Shown in pieces: positions 8,536-17,546 of a stretch of DNA of 64,000 nt (the stretch's first letter is position 1; each line of letters opens with the position of its first letter). Source of the DNA: an uncultured Bacilli bacterium (GTDB taxonomy: Bacteria > Bacillota_I > Bacilli_A > RFN20 > CAG-288); the NCBI GenBank assembly GCA_944349335.1, contig CALVMW010000002.1, forward strand, positions 62,001 to 126,000, given 5' to 3'. A model generated the notes under the pieces. That model worked only from the letters and a program-made list of their open reading frames with translations. It searched no databases and was not told the DNA's origin. The translations under genes were made by a program, and so were the position numbers.

Positions 8536-8855
8536 GGTGGGACATTTATATAGTAGGGTTTTGTTTTTTTAGTAGAACTAAAATTAGAAAATACATAGGT
8601 TCAAACCATTTATATTTTATTTATTAGCAAAACATAATTTATAAAAAACGATTTCTAGGACAAATATCGTTATTTTGACACTCTTACTTTATATCAAAAT
8701 ATTAGTTATATGATGTCTTTTTTTCATCGCTAAAATACAAAATGACATCCATATTAGCAAAAGAAATCCTTACTAGATAAATGAAACATCTAAATTAATG
8801 CTTGATGCCACTTCTTTATTTGCGTTTGAAGTTGTTTAATCGTCGAGTATAAATA
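8536..8855. repeat. Dispersed repeat family, copy A (IS-relic or MITE-like)
   Basis: Starts GGTGGGACATTTATATAGTAGG, then TAGTAGAACT, a core containing ATAGGTTCAAACC, TTTTGACACTCTTACTTT and AATATTAGTTATATGATG, and a right part with repeated TAGCAAAA and CTAGATAAATGAAAC units. A further ~70 bases (CTTGATGCCACTTCTTT … GTCGAGTATAAAT) are shared only with copy B. The paired CTAGTA/GTTTCGTTT motifs at both ends resemble the multiple terminal repeats of IS21-type elements. No transposase survives. The whole 8410-8931 gap contains only this copy and the terminator that follows. Confidence 0.75.
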
Positions 8856-8873
8856 TTGTTCTTGGCCGATTAT

Positions 8874-8908
8874 CTAAAAAAGTCATCTAGCTAAAAAACT
8901 AGGTGACT
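8874..8908 (-). terminator. Rho-independent terminator of the TetR/ABC operon
   Basis: AGTCATCTAG (8881-8890) pairs with CTAGGTGACT (8899-8908) with one G-T pair. On the minus strand the stem is followed by six Ts. It lies about 25 bases behind the stop of the second exporter gene. Confidence 0.85.
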
Positions 8909-8931
8909 ATTTTCTTACTATTAATCGCGAA

Positions 8932-10662
8932 TTATATATTAAAATTTGCTGATTCTTTTTGTAAACTTACCATTTTTGTAAATTGACCATTTTTCTTAAT
9001 TAATTCTTGTGGATTACCTTCTTCTACAACTATTCCTTCATTTAAAACAATTACTTTATCAGCATTTTCAATCGTCCTCATCCTATGAGCAATAACTATA
9101 ACAGTTTTACCTTTTGTAGCGTTAGAGATAGCTTCTTGAACTATCGTTTCATTTTCAGCATCTAATGATGCAGTTGCTTCATCAAGTAACACTATAGGAG
9201 CATCTTTTAATAAAGCTCTAGCTATACTAATTCTTTGTCTTTCTCCTCCACTTAATTCAGCACCATTTTCTCCTATATATGTGTTATAACCATCAGGTAA
9301 TTTGGATACAAATTCATCACAATTTGCTTTTTTTGCTGCTTCGATAACCTCTTCATCGGTCGCATCTTTTCTACCGATACGGATATTTTCCATTATTGTA
9401 TTGTTAAACAAATTCACATCTTGGAAGACTATAGAATAGTTTTTTAAAAGACATTCTGGATCAATATTTTTAATTACTTCTCCATCAAGTTTAATAGTTC
9501 CATCATCAACATCCCAAAATCTAGAACAAAGTTTTGATATAGTAGATTTTCCACATCCACTAGGACCGACAAGGGCAGTGACTTCACATTGTTTAGCAGT
9601 AAAGGAAACACCATTAATTACGCTTTCATCCTTATCGTATCCGAATTTCGCATTTTCAAAAGTAATATCATAATTGTTTGGCTTAAAATCATCTTTACCG
9701 GTTTGAATAGGACAGTTATAAAATTCATTCATTCTTTCTATATTCAAAAAAGTAGAGTTTATTGCAGCTAAGTTTTGAAGTGCTGTTGCCATAGGTTCAT
9801 AAAATCTAGAAACGAGGAGTAAGAACATAAAGAAAATCATCATATCAAGCGAACCGCCAATAAGAAGAATTGAACCTACTAAAGCTGTTGTAGCAATGCC
9901 AAATTTAAGAATCATCTGAGCAGTTACCACGAATAACGCTACTCCCAATTCTGACTGAATATGAAATTTTTCCACTAATCTAACATTTGTTTTAATTTTT
10001 TTCATATATTCTTTTTCCGAATTAGTAGCTTTTAAATCTTTTATAGTCTCAATGCACTCTTGAACATTATTTTGAAGCTCTAAATCAGCTATGTCTTTCT
10101 TCCTATTAAAATAGTTTTGTGCTTTTCTAGAAGCAAACACAATGAGTATAGATACTGGAACTACCCATAAAGAGGCAAGACCCATCCTCCAATCAGTAAT
10201 AAATATAGGAATCATTACTATAACCGTCGAAAGCATTGAACCATAAAAATTTGGCATAAAATGCGAAAAACTTTGCTCAATTGCAGTCGCATCATTCATA
10301 ATAACGTGAGTCATATCAGTCAAATCTTTATGCGAAAAGAACGATAAAGGTAATTTTCTTAATCTTTCAGCTAAAGCTATTCTTCTTTTACCACTTTCCT
10401 TATAAGTAAGGAAATAAGAACAGTGGTATTGAATATAGTAAATTAATACTAATGCAACGATTATTCCTAAAGATCCGAAAATAAACAAATAATAGTGACT
10501 AGTAGGAATTCCTTCCCCTAGAAGATCATCTACTAAAATGTATAAAAGCCATACTGGTATCATCAATGCAATATTGCTTAATACGTTCATTAATAGAGTT
10601 TTTATAAAATCCTTTGCACCCTGTTCTGTCAGCGCAAATTTATGCATGAGATGTTTAAGCAT
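8932..10662 (-). CDS. ABC exporter half-transporter, second subunit of TetR-controlled pair
   Basis: A 576-residue type-IV exporter: six-helix membrane domain to about residue 300, then an ATPase with Walker A GPSGCGKST, signature LSGGERQ, Walker B IVLLDEATASLD and switch His in IAHRMRT. All catalytic residues are canonical. ATG 10662 is preferred over upstream in-frame starts because GGAGGG lies just before it; the gene overlaps the end of its partner by 8 nt. Tandem canonical half-transporters behind a TetR regulator are typical multidrug exporters, or the siderophore-importing YbtPQ/IrtAB-like group. The sequence alone does not decide which. The operon ends at the hairpin at 8874-8908. Confidence 0.9.
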   Translation of the reverse strand: MLKHLMHKFALTEQGAKDFIKTLLMNVLSNIALMIPVWLLYILVDDLLGEGIPTSHYYLFIFGSLGIIVALVLIYYIQYHCSYFLTYKESGKRRIALAERLRKLPLSFFSHKDLTDMTHVIMNDATAIEQSFSHFMPNFYGSMLSTVIVMIPIFITDWRMGLASLWVVPVSILIVFASRKAQNYFNRKKDIADLELQNNVQECIETIKDLKATNSEKEYMKKIKTNVRLVEKFHIQSELGVALFVVTAQMILKFGIATTALVGSILLIGGSLDMMIFFMFLLLVSRFYEPMATALQNLAAINSTFLNIERMNEFYNCPIQTGKDDFKPNNYDITFENAKFGYDKDESVINGVSFTAKQCEVTALVGPSGCGKSTISKLCSRFWDVDDGTIKLDGEVIKNIDPECLLKNYSIVFQDVNLFNNTIMENIRIGRKDATDEEVIEAAKKANCDEFVSKLPDGYNTYIGENGAELSGGERQRISIARALLKDAPIVLLDEATASLDAENETIVQEAISNATKGKTVIVIAHRMRTIENADKVIVLNEGIVVEEGNPQELIKKNGQFTKMVSLQKESANFNI

Positions 10663-12427
10663 TTTTAACCCTCCATTTAATTGATTTTTGATAATCATTC
10701 CACATTTTTGTATAAATTCCTTTTTCTTTTAACAAAGAATCATGAGTTCCTTCCTCAACTATTTTCCCATCGTTAACGACAAGAATTTTGTCAGCATTTT
10801 TAATAGTTGATAACCTATGAGCAATCATAATAACTGTTTTATTTTTACTTAGATTTTGGAATGCTTTTTGAATTAAATACTCATTTTCAGGGTCAGAAAA
10901 TGCCGTAGCTTCATCTAAAATAATAATCTTAGAATTTTTTAAAATGGCTCGAGCAAGAGATATTCTTTGCATTTCTCCACCCGATAAATATGTTCCTTTA
11001 GCTCCAATAATAGTATTTAATCCCTCAGGAAGTTTAGCAATTATGTCATTGCATTGAGCGAGTTTTAGAGCTTCATTAACCTCTTCTAAAGTCGCATCTT
11101 TTTTACCCATTCTTACGTTTTCAAGAATAGTATTTTTTAAAAGTTTTGAATCCTGAAAAACATAGCTAATTTCATTCATCAAATCTTCTTTTTTTATGTT
11201 TCTTATATCAACTCCACCGATAGAAATATAGCCCTTTTCCACATCATAAAATCTATTAAGAAGACTAGCTATAGTACTTTTGCCACCGCCACTAGGACCT
11301 ACTAGAGCTGTAATCGAATTTTCTTTTGCAATAAAACTAATATCATTTAATGCATATTTTTCTTTATTTTTATATTTAAAAAAGACACTATCAAATTTCA
11401 CCTCATCTCCATTTGGCTTTAAAGGATTAGAGGTTTCTTTTAATGGTTCAATAGATAGAACTGAATCTACTCTATTTAATGCATCTTCTACAATCATTGT
11501 ATTTTCAGACATATACATAACTCTTAAAAGGGTTGTTGATATGATCGGAGTAAAAACAATGTAGAAAATTAAATTTAAAATAAATGTTTGATCGGTTGCC
11601 TTAACGCCAGATAAAATAAGAGTTATTGCTATAAGAAAGGCAAAAACGGAATTCACGCATATCTCAAAAGCGATCATCGGACCTCTACATCTCTTTGTAT
11701 ATGAAATGCAAAAGTTAGAGTAATTATCAATCGCCCCTTTAAATCTTTTAAAAGTATAAATTGATTGATTAAAAGTCTTAACAATAGGAATACCTCTAAC
11801 ATACTCAACACCTTCATTGTTCATACTTTCCATAGCATTTTGATATTGAGCCATGTCGTTTTTCATTTTTGGACCGACCATTTTAAACATGCATAAAAAT
11901 CCAAGGATAATTGGAATTAAAGAAACAAGCCCAAGTCTATAATCAAATATAAATAATATAACTATAATAGCTAAAGGCATAAGAATCGCTTGAGCCATAT
12001 CAGGAAGTTGATGCGCTAAATAAGTCTCAGTTGCACTACTAGAATCTAAGATAATTTTTCTTAACTTACTACTACCTTCCTCTTCTATTTCACCAACTGG
12101 TATCTTTGTAAGATGCTCTATAGCTTCTATTCTCATGTTTCCAGCAATTCTAAAAGCTGCAATATGTGAACACATCAAAGCCCCAATATAAATAAGGATA
12201 GTAAGAATGGCAAACATAACAGCCATCCATCCATAAAAAACCAAATTAGTAGCTTTTGAAAAATCTGGTGCAACTTGCACTACATCACGGATAATAAAAT
12301 AAATATAAACAAATGGCATAATAGCTAGAACGCCACTTATTGCAGATAAAATAAGCGATAAATATGTAAGTACTTTATGTTTGCCAGCATAATGCATTAA
12401 ACGTGGAAATACTTTTTCTTTTTTCAT
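10655..12427 (-). CDS. ABC exporter half-transporter, first subunit of TetR-controlled pair
   Basis: 590 residues with an N-terminal six-helix domain and a C-terminal ATPase: Walker A GPSGGGKST, signature LSGGEMQR, Walker B IIILDEATAFSD, switch His in MIAHRLST. All key residues are intact, so with the following gene it should form a heterodimer with two competent ATP sites. The ATG at 12427 overlaps the TetR stop as ATGA, so the operon order is TetR, this gene, partner. Expression is expected to rise when the TetR protein leaves the operator at 13064-13092. Substrate unknown. Confidence 0.9.
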   Translation of the reverse strand: MKKEKVFPRLMHYAGKHKVLTYLSLILSAISGVLAIMPFVYIYFIIRDVVQVAPDFSKATNLVFYGWMAVMFAILTILIYIGALMCSHIAAFRIAGNMRIEAIEHLTKIPVGEIEEEGSSKLRKIILDSSSATETYLAHQLPDMAQAILMPLAIIVILFIFDYRLGLVSLIPIILGFLCMFKMVGPKMKNDMAQYQNAMESMNNEGVEYVRGIPIVKTFNQSIYTFKRFKGAIDNYSNFCISYTKRCRGPMIAFEICVNSVFAFLIAITLILSGVKATDQTFILNLIFYIVFTPIISTTLLRVMYMSENTMIVEDALNRVDSVLSIEPLKETSNPLKPNGDEVKFDSVFFKYKNKEKYALNDISFIAKENSITALVGPSGGGKSTIASLLNRFYDVEKGYISIGGVDIRNIKKEDLMNEISYVFQDSKLLKNTILENVRMGKKDATLEEVNEALKLAQCNDIIAKLPEGLNTIIGAKGTYLSGGEMQRISLARAILKNSKIIILDEATAFSDPENEYLIQKAFQNLSKNKTVIMIAHRLSTIKNADKILVVNDGKIVEEGTHDSLLKEKGIYTKMWNDYQKSIKWRVKNA

Positions 12428-13050
12428 AAACCCTCCTTAAAATCTAAACCTAATAAAACAGACCATCCAGCTTGGTTAAAAGCATAAATTTCATCAGCGT
12501 ATTTTAAAGCTTCTTCCTTTTTCATATCATGATGAATAACTTCAAAAATACTTGCAAAAAATGACGTGCACAAAATATGTATCAAATCTTCAGTTGGTTC
12601 TTTAACTTTTATATTTTTAGCTTTTAAATCATTAATAAAACGATAAGTATTTTCTACTTCCACATCTACTAAGCTATCAAGATAAAATTCATATTTAGAA
12701 CCTTTACTTTTGCAAACAATAATCTTAAATGCATCATAGTGATCATAGATATAATTTAAAAGAATGTGTAAACCATTTTCTGTATAGGTTGTCATTTCAT
12801 TTATTTGATTCTTGATTTCTTTTTTAGCAAAATTATTTTGAATTTGTTTGAAAGTTGCTAAAAGTTCTTCTGCTTCATTTCCAACAACTGCATCTAACAT
12901 TTCAGCTTTATCAACAAAGCGATAATATAAAGACCCTGTAGTAAGATTAGCTTTTTTAGCTATATTTCTCATTGAAGCATCAATATAACCCATCGATAGG
13001 AACTCTGCTTTTGCAGCTTTTAGAATTTCATTCAATGTATCTTCATTCAT
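12424..13050 (-). CDS. TetR-family repressor of the ABC exporter pair
   Basis: 208 residues. The N-terminal HTH is typical: AEFLSMGYIDASMRNIAKKANLTTGSLYYRFVDKAEML at about residues 15-53. The C-terminal ligand domain has no recognisable specificity. ATG 13050 is chosen because AGGAGG lies 8 nt upstream; the in-frame TTG at 13053 is worse spaced. The gene heads the operon and overlaps the exporter by four bases. A near-perfect 29-bp palindrome lies 13 bases before the start and overlaps the likely -10 box, so autorepression together with the exporter is the simplest reading. Confidence 0.9.
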   Translation of the reverse strand: MNEDTLNEILKAAKAEFLSMGYIDASMRNIAKKANLTTGSLYYRFVDKAEMLDAVVGNEAEELLATFKQIQNNFAKKEIKNQINEMTTYTENGLHILLNYIYDHYDAFKIIVCKSKGSKYEFYLDSLVDVEVENTYRFINDLKAKNIKVKEPTEDLIHILCTSFFASIFEVIHHDMKKEEALKYADEIYAFNQAGWSVLLGLDFKEGL

Positions 13051-13063
13051 CAAAATTACCTCC

Positions 13064-13092
13064 TATAACGCTGTTATTGTAACACTGTTATA
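13064..13092. promoter_or_regulatory. TetR-type operator overlapping the exporter promoter
   Basis: A 29-bp palindrome: TATAACGCTGTTA, centre TTG, then TAACACTGTTATA (one mismatched pair per arm). On the minus strand it contains a TATAAC -10 box with TTAACT about 18 bases upstream, so bound repressor would block the promoter. The nearest gene reading from it is the TetR gene itself. Confidence 0.75.
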
Positions 13093-13198
13093 AGAATGAT
13101 ACAATAAAAAAGTTAACTATAATTAACTTAAATATTTTTAAACGACAATTATTGTCATTTGAAGAAAACAGCCGCATTAAATTTCTCTAGTATAGATA

Positions 13199-13416
13199 TA
13201 GTTTATCCAGTGGAACTAGAAAATCCATAGGTTCGAACTTATTTAAATCTACTAAGTTCACATTAATTAAAAAATGCCTGATTTCTCGAACAATTAGTTT
13301 TTTTTCATCGCTATAATACAAAATGACACACTTACTAAATAAACGAAATCCTTCAATAAATGCTTGATGCCACTTCTTTGCTTACGTTTGAAGTTGTTTA
13401 ATTGTCGAGTATAAAT
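13199..13416. repeat. Dispersed repeat family, copy B
   Basis: Contains GTTTATCCAGTGGAACTAGA, CATAGGTTCGAAC, AAAAAATGCCTGATTTCTC and TCATCGCTATAATACAAAATGAC, then ACTAAATAAACGAAAT and the ~70-base right extension shared with copy A. The middle part with TTTTGACACCC is deleted in this copy. It occupies most of the 13051-13534 gap between two operons. The rest of the gap is the operator and the terminator. Confidence 0.7.
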
Positions 13417-13471
13417 TCAATTAGAGAAAATTAATGAAAATAAAAGCAAACGTAAGGACTTTGTGCGGCTA

Positions 13472-13504
13472 TTTAAAAAGACTAGGATTTCTTATTTCCT
13501 AGCC
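13472..13504 (-). terminator. Rho-independent terminator of the MerR/ABC-2 operon
   Basis: CTAGGA (13482-13487) pairs with TCCTAG (13497-13502). On the minus strand the stem is followed by TCTTTTTAAAT. It lies about 30 bases behind the permease stop. Confidence 0.75.
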
Positions 13505-13534
13505 TAAATTTTGAATAATTGTTTTTTACATAAA

Positions 13535-14251
13535 CTATTTTGCTTTTTGTTTTGCTAAAAGTAGTGAACACAATATAACTTCTAAAGCCAATATAAGTAT
13601 TAAGTACCAAGCATTTTCAAAGCAAAAACCATTATCTAACATTAATTGATAACCCCAAGACGCAGGAAAAATACGACCTATGATTAAAAGAAAATCAGGT
13701 AATAAATCAATAGGAAACATTATCCCAGAAAGCATGATTGATGGTAAAAAAACAAGTTGTGATACCATTGTCAGTTTAGCCCTATTTTTTACAACTAAAC
13801 CTAATACACCTCCAATACCAAGAGCCACAATAATATACATAGTAAGACCAAGAAAAAAATATGGTAATTGTGCAGGTAAGCTTGCTTCAAATATCAATGG
13901 AGCAAGAATTATGATAACCGAGGAGCTAATCATTAAATGCACAAATGTAGAAAGGAATATAGTAACAAAACCTAAATATATAGGAACTCCATTTGCTTTA
14001 TACACTTTTTGTATATCGTTTCCGTAAGTTTCGGCTAATGTCGGTGGTAATCCGATAATAGCTCCCATTGAAATATTCATCACAATCATTGATTGTATAA
14101 GTGTGCTTTTCATTTCAGGCATGACAGATATAAAAATACCGCCAATAAGTAAAAAGAAAATAAGAGGCACAATATAGCAAGTTATTAATAAAGTTTTACT
14201 ACGTATATCTAACTTCAGCTGCAATAATAATCCATACCAAAAACCGCTCAC
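13535..14251 (-). CDS. ABC-2 type permease
   Basis: 238 residues with six hydrophobic helices and the ABC-2 membrane-domain pattern (…PSIMLSGIMFPIDLLPDFLLIIGRIFPASWGYQLML… near the end is the conserved P-x-M-x-SG-x-x-FP region). The ATG overlaps the ATPase stop as ATGA. With the ATPase it forms a small drug- or lipid-exporting ABC-2 system. The MerR regulator upstream has a TipAS-like ligand domain, which points to an antibiotic-type inducer, but the substrate is unknown. Confidence 0.9.
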   Translation of the reverse strand: MSGFWYGLLLQLKLDIRSKTLLITCYIVPLIFFLLIGGIFISVMPEMKSTLIQSMIVMNISMGAIIGLPPTLAETYGNDIQKVYKANGVPIYLGFVTIFLSTFVHLMISSSVIIILAPLIFEASLPAQLPYFFLGLTMYIIVALGIGGVLGLVVKNRAKLTMVSQLVFLPSIMLSGIMFPIDLLPDFLLIIGRIFPASWGYQLMLDNGFCFENAWYLILILALEVILCSLLLAKQKAK

Positions 14252-15063
14252 TTTATTTCCCTCCTTGCCATTTCGACAAAGTGTTCTTCAAGCGACCCAC
14301 GATCGACTTTAATATCTAAAACTTTGACTTCTTTATGTTTAAACTCACCTAATAAAGTGATTAAAGTATCTTCTATATTATTTGTTTCTATGGTTTGGTT
14401 TTCCAACTCTGTTTTTATATGAATGTAGTATTTTCTTCCAACTTTCTCCGTCAATTCAGAAACTGTCCCACAAAAAATAATGTTACCATTATTTAAAATA
14501 GCAATGCGATCACATAATGCTTCAACTTCTGCCATATCGTGACTTGCTAAAACTATTGTTTTCCCTTCTGATTTAAGACATTTAATCTGTTCGTGAAGTG
14601 AAAGCTTTCCTTCAACATCAAGTCCAGCTGTAGGCTCATCAAGAAAAATAATATCGGGATTACCTACAAGGGCAAGAGCTAGATTTAATCGTCTTTTTTG
14701 GCCGGTGGATAATTCAAAATACTGTTTCTTTTCTATTTCTTTAATTCCTAGTTTTTTTAACATCTCATAATCTATTTTTTCTTTATTCCATTTTGCAAAA
14801 AGTTTTATTGCTTCCATTGGTTTGATATGTGCAGGTAACGAGGATGATTGCAATTGGATTCCAATTTTGCCATTTACAGTTATTGTCCCACTATCATATT
14901 TTCTTAATCCTTCAATAATCTCTAAAGTTGTAGTTTTTCCTGCACCATTAATACCAAGTAAAGCAAAAATCTCACCCTTTTTAACTTTAAATTCTATTCC
15001 TTTAAGAACTTCATAAGTCCCATAATTCTTTTTTAATTTATTAACATTTATAGCATCTATCAT
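14248..15063 (-). CDS. ABC-2 transporter ATPase
   Basis: 271 residues: Walker A GINGAGKTT near 37, Q-loop in IGIQLQ near 75, signature LSTGQKRRL, Walker B IIFLDEPTAGLD and switch His in ASHDMAEV. The C-terminal ~60 residues form the accessory domain common to DrrA/CcmA-type drug exporters. The gene overlaps the MerR stop and the permease start by four bases each, so MerR, ATPase and permease are one translation-coupled unit. Confidence 0.92.
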   Translation of the reverse strand: MIDAINVNKLKKNYGTYEVLKGIEFKVKKGEIFALLGINGAGKTTTLEIIEGLRKYDSGTITVNGKIGIQLQSSSLPAHIKPMEAIKLFAKWNKEKIDYEMLKKLGIKEIEKKQYFELSTGQKRRLNLALALVGNPDIIFLDEPTAGLDVEGKLSLHEQIKCLKSEGKTIVLASHDMAEVEALCDRIAILNNGNIIFCGTVSELTEKVGRKYYIHIKTELENQTIETNNIEDTLITLLGEFKHKEVKVLDIKVDRGSLEEHFVEMARREIK

Positions 15064-15860
15064 GATTTCACCTTCTCAAACGGATTTATTCCCATCCTTT
15101 TAAAATAAATTTCTAAGGCAGGACCTACATAATCATTAACAATCTTTTGTCTTTCTTCCCAGGAATTTGTAGCTATGTCTATATTTCCAGCTTCCATCAA
15201 TTTTGGAAGCATATTCATATCTCCGTTGGTAAACTCCATGATTAATCCCCAATATTCTCCTATTATCTTTTGACTTTCTTCACTTTCTGGAGAAACTTTT
15301 TCTTCATGAAGCCTAACAATTTCATCACTTAGATGATTAAATCTAGCCATAAAATCTAAACCACTTTCTTTATCAAATTTGTTACGTATATGGTCAAGTG
15401 TATTATCGTCAAAACGTTTGATGAGTGGATAAAACTCATTTTTCATTTGCAAATTAACAATAATATCTGCATATTTCTTAAAATTGACAGTATTCATTTG
15501 TAATACTTCTTCTTTTAATTGCTCAATTGCTTTTAAAGAATCTTGAAGATTTTTGATTTTATTACGAATATCGTTAGCCTGCTCGCTAAGAGCATTAGCT
15601 ACATCTTTTGGTGTTTCTAATTTAATCAGTCTTTCTTTTATATCATCTAAAGTGAAACCTAAAGATTTTAAAGATAAAATTTGATGAAGCATAATTAAAT
15701 CTTTGTTCGAATAAAGTCTACGACCACCTTCACTCTGTGTAGATGGCGAAAGCAAACCCTCTTTATCATAATATTGTAGAGTACGAACAGTAACTCCCAT
15801 TTTCTTTGCTACTTCTCCAATTGTCATAAAGTTATTAGGAATAGCTCTATATTTACTCAT
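15060..15860 (-). CDS. MerR-family regulator with TipAS-like ligand domain
   Basis: 266 residues. The MerR head is clear: MTIGEVAKKMGVTVRTLQYYDKEGLLSP then GGRRLYSNKDL, followed by the dimerisation coil (about 85-130). The C-terminal helical ~120 residues resemble the TipAS drug-binding domain. MerR proteins twist overspaced promoters to activate export operons when a drug binds. ATG 15860 has an AGGAGG site. The promoter region just upstream (15865-15905) contains an imperfect dyad (ACGTAGCGT) compatible with a MerR site, but I cannot fix the -35/-10 boxes. Likely controls the ATPase and permease that follow. Confidence 0.88.
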   Translation of the reverse strand: MSKYRAIPNNFMTIGEVAKKMGVTVRTLQYYDKEGLLSPSTQSEGGRRLYSNKDLIMLHQILSLKSLGFTLDDIKERLIKLETPKDVANALSEQANDIRNKIKNLQDSLKAIEQLKEEVLQMNTVNFKKYADIIVNLQMKNEFYPLIKRFDDNTLDHIRNKFDKESGLDFMARFNHLSDEIVRLHEEKVSPESEESQKIIGEYWGLIMEFTNGDMNMLPKLMEAGNIDIATNSWEERQKIVNDYVGPALEIYFKRMGINPFEKVKS

Positions 15861-16118
15861 AATTACCTCCTTATACGTATTTAAAACTATTACGCTACGT
15901 CACAAACAAGCCTTATTTTAATTTATTTTTTAAAGTTTATTTACTTTTATTATGAAATGAGATTTTAATGCTATTTAAAAAGAAATATATATAATCATTT
16001 ATATTAAAGTGTTAATAACTAAAAAATTAATTATTCAATAGAGATATTATTTTATTTACATTATAAAGAGGTGTGAAATCGCAAGTATGAAAATCTTATG
16101 AATAAAAAGACTGCGTAA

Positions 16119-16755
16119 TTAATCCTTAGACACAACTTTTATTTTATATCCTGAGTTAAATATAAACTCGATACTCTTATCTCAATTCACAACAGCTTTA
16201 TTAATCATGATGTTGAAAAGCTCTTTATCAAATTCAGTTATTGCATCTCGCTTATTTCTTAAGTTTGAAATAAAAGTATTTATCTTATTTTGCTTATCCA
16301 TCACTTTGTTTTTGGATGTTCTAGCTTTTTTATTTTTTGTATTAAATCATCATACTTAGCCTCAAGATTTAGCTGTTGATTGTTAACATCATCACTTGTA
16401 AGTGAAGAATGAATAAGAACTTCAACTTCATGAATTACTTGTTCTAATTCTTCGCTAACTTCTTTTATTTTCTTCAATACTTTCAACACTTACTATCTGA
16501 TTAAGAACTAATTCTAAATTCTTGAGAATTTCATCTTTGCTTATAATTATCTTGTTATAGGCATCAACAAACATCCCTTTTATTTTTTCTTCATTTAAAG
16601 TTAGTAGCATTGAACTTTATTTCCTTTTATCGAACTTATAATTTTATTGCCATATTATCTTGCTATATTTATCGCTATTAGAACGCCAAACTTTAGATCC
16701 ATATAAATGTCTACAATCTGCATAGATTAATTTTGAAGAAAATAAATTTATATAA
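16119..16755 (-). pseudogene. C-terminal remnant of a large serine recombinase
   Basis: Minus-strand frames read ADCRHLYGSKVWRSNSDKY then IIWQ*NYKFDKRK*S. This is the recombinase zinc-ribbon (usual …CGGFYGSKVWHSN…IWQCN…KC) with both later Cys positions now TAA. LTLNEEKIKGMFVDAYNKII, a coiled coil (16301-16489) and NKRDAITEFDKELFNIMINK…IEFIFNSGYKIKV follow, the normal C-terminal order of transposon/phage large serine recombinases. Several frameshifts and stops break it, and the catalytic N-terminal domain is absent. It marks a dead mobile element. DNA between 15861 and 16118 shows nothing else. Confidence 0.8.
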
Positions 16756-16870
16756 AATAAAAAATAAATCTCGACAAGAAATCAAAACATAACTTAGAAC
16801 GCATGATTCTTCTATAAAAGTCGCCAACTAAATTCACTAGCAGATCGTAAATAAATTCACTTATTGAATG

Positions 16871-17224
16871 TTAATTATCTTTCTTATACTCTACTACTTC
16901 CCAATGGCCAGATTTAGAAGAGCCTACAAAATTTATGAGTTTAGAGTCTTTAATAATTCTTGCTACTGTTTTAACGCTTTTTCCAATAATTGCAGCCAAT
17001 TTTTCTCTAGTTATTCTTGGATTTTCTTTTATAGACTTAATAATCTTTTCTAAATCATTTTGAGAGACATTGTCCTTCAATGATTCTTTTTTATAATTTA
17101 AGTCAGTCAAAACAGTTCTAAACCACAAACGCTTGTCAATTAAAAAACTTTGAATATCAGCCAAGGAAAGTTTATCTTCTTGGAGACTAGCAATGAGACT
17201 TCTTTCTATTTCCTTTTCACTCAT
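16871..17224 (-). CDS. Winged-helix DNA-binding protein, possible fragment
   Basis: 117 residues. The C-terminal half (IKENPRITREKLAAIIGKSVKTVARIIKDSKLINFVGSSKSGHWEV) is a DeoR/AlbA_2-tail type winged helix. The N-terminal half (EKEIERSLIASLQEDKLSLADIQSFLIDKRLWFRTVL) is helical and unassigned. Such winged helices normally end longer AlbA_2-domain regulators, so this may be a separated tail. The ATG overlaps the stop of a broken frame upstream, and the ribosome site is weak. It lies among pseudogenes and may itself be decaying, though the frame is intact. Confidence 0.5.
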   Translation of the reverse strand: MSEKEIERSLIASLQEDKLSLADIQSFLIDKRLWFRTVLTDLNYKKESLKDNVSQNDLEKIIKSIKENPRITREKLAAIIGKSVKTVARIIKDSKLINFVGSSKSGHWEVVEYKKDN

Positions 17225-17546
17225 AGAAGTAGATGAGGTCCCATCTCTAAAGAAACAGCCAGTTGAATTTCTTCCTTCTTTTTTTGCATAGATTGATTTT
17301 TATTGTAACTATATCAAGGATCGCCTTCAGTCCAAGGATCTACATATGAAAACTCAATTTTTACATTATCTAAAGCCATATTCCTAACATCATTAATTTT
17401 TGAAGATTCTTTTATTGTCGTATAAGATGTAGAAATACTAAAACTAATTTTAGAGCCTCCATCAGAACTGATTTCACCTTTTTTTCTAAAATTTGAGTAA
17501 TAGAAAAGAGCTCGATTAGGAGCCCTGACTAAAAAATTGCTAATTT
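17221..17546 (-). pseudogene. Unidentified decayed coding fragment
   Basis: An open minus-strand frame without a start codon reads …RAPNRALFYYSNFRKKGEISSDGGSKISFSI… and …ALDNVKIEFSYVDPWTEGDP, is interrupted by TGA at 17314-17316, then continues (YSYNKNQSMQKKKEEIQ) to a stop overlapping the next gene. Codon choice and composition look protein-coding. I do not recognise the family. The TGA sits where an aromatic residue would fit. Confidence 0.35.

Noticed and set aside
16871-17224. Winged-helix gene as the missing tail of the AlbA_2 protein at 7954-8409
   Set aside because: Its N-terminal half does not match the AlbA_2 family, and 8.5 kb of intact operons separate the two.
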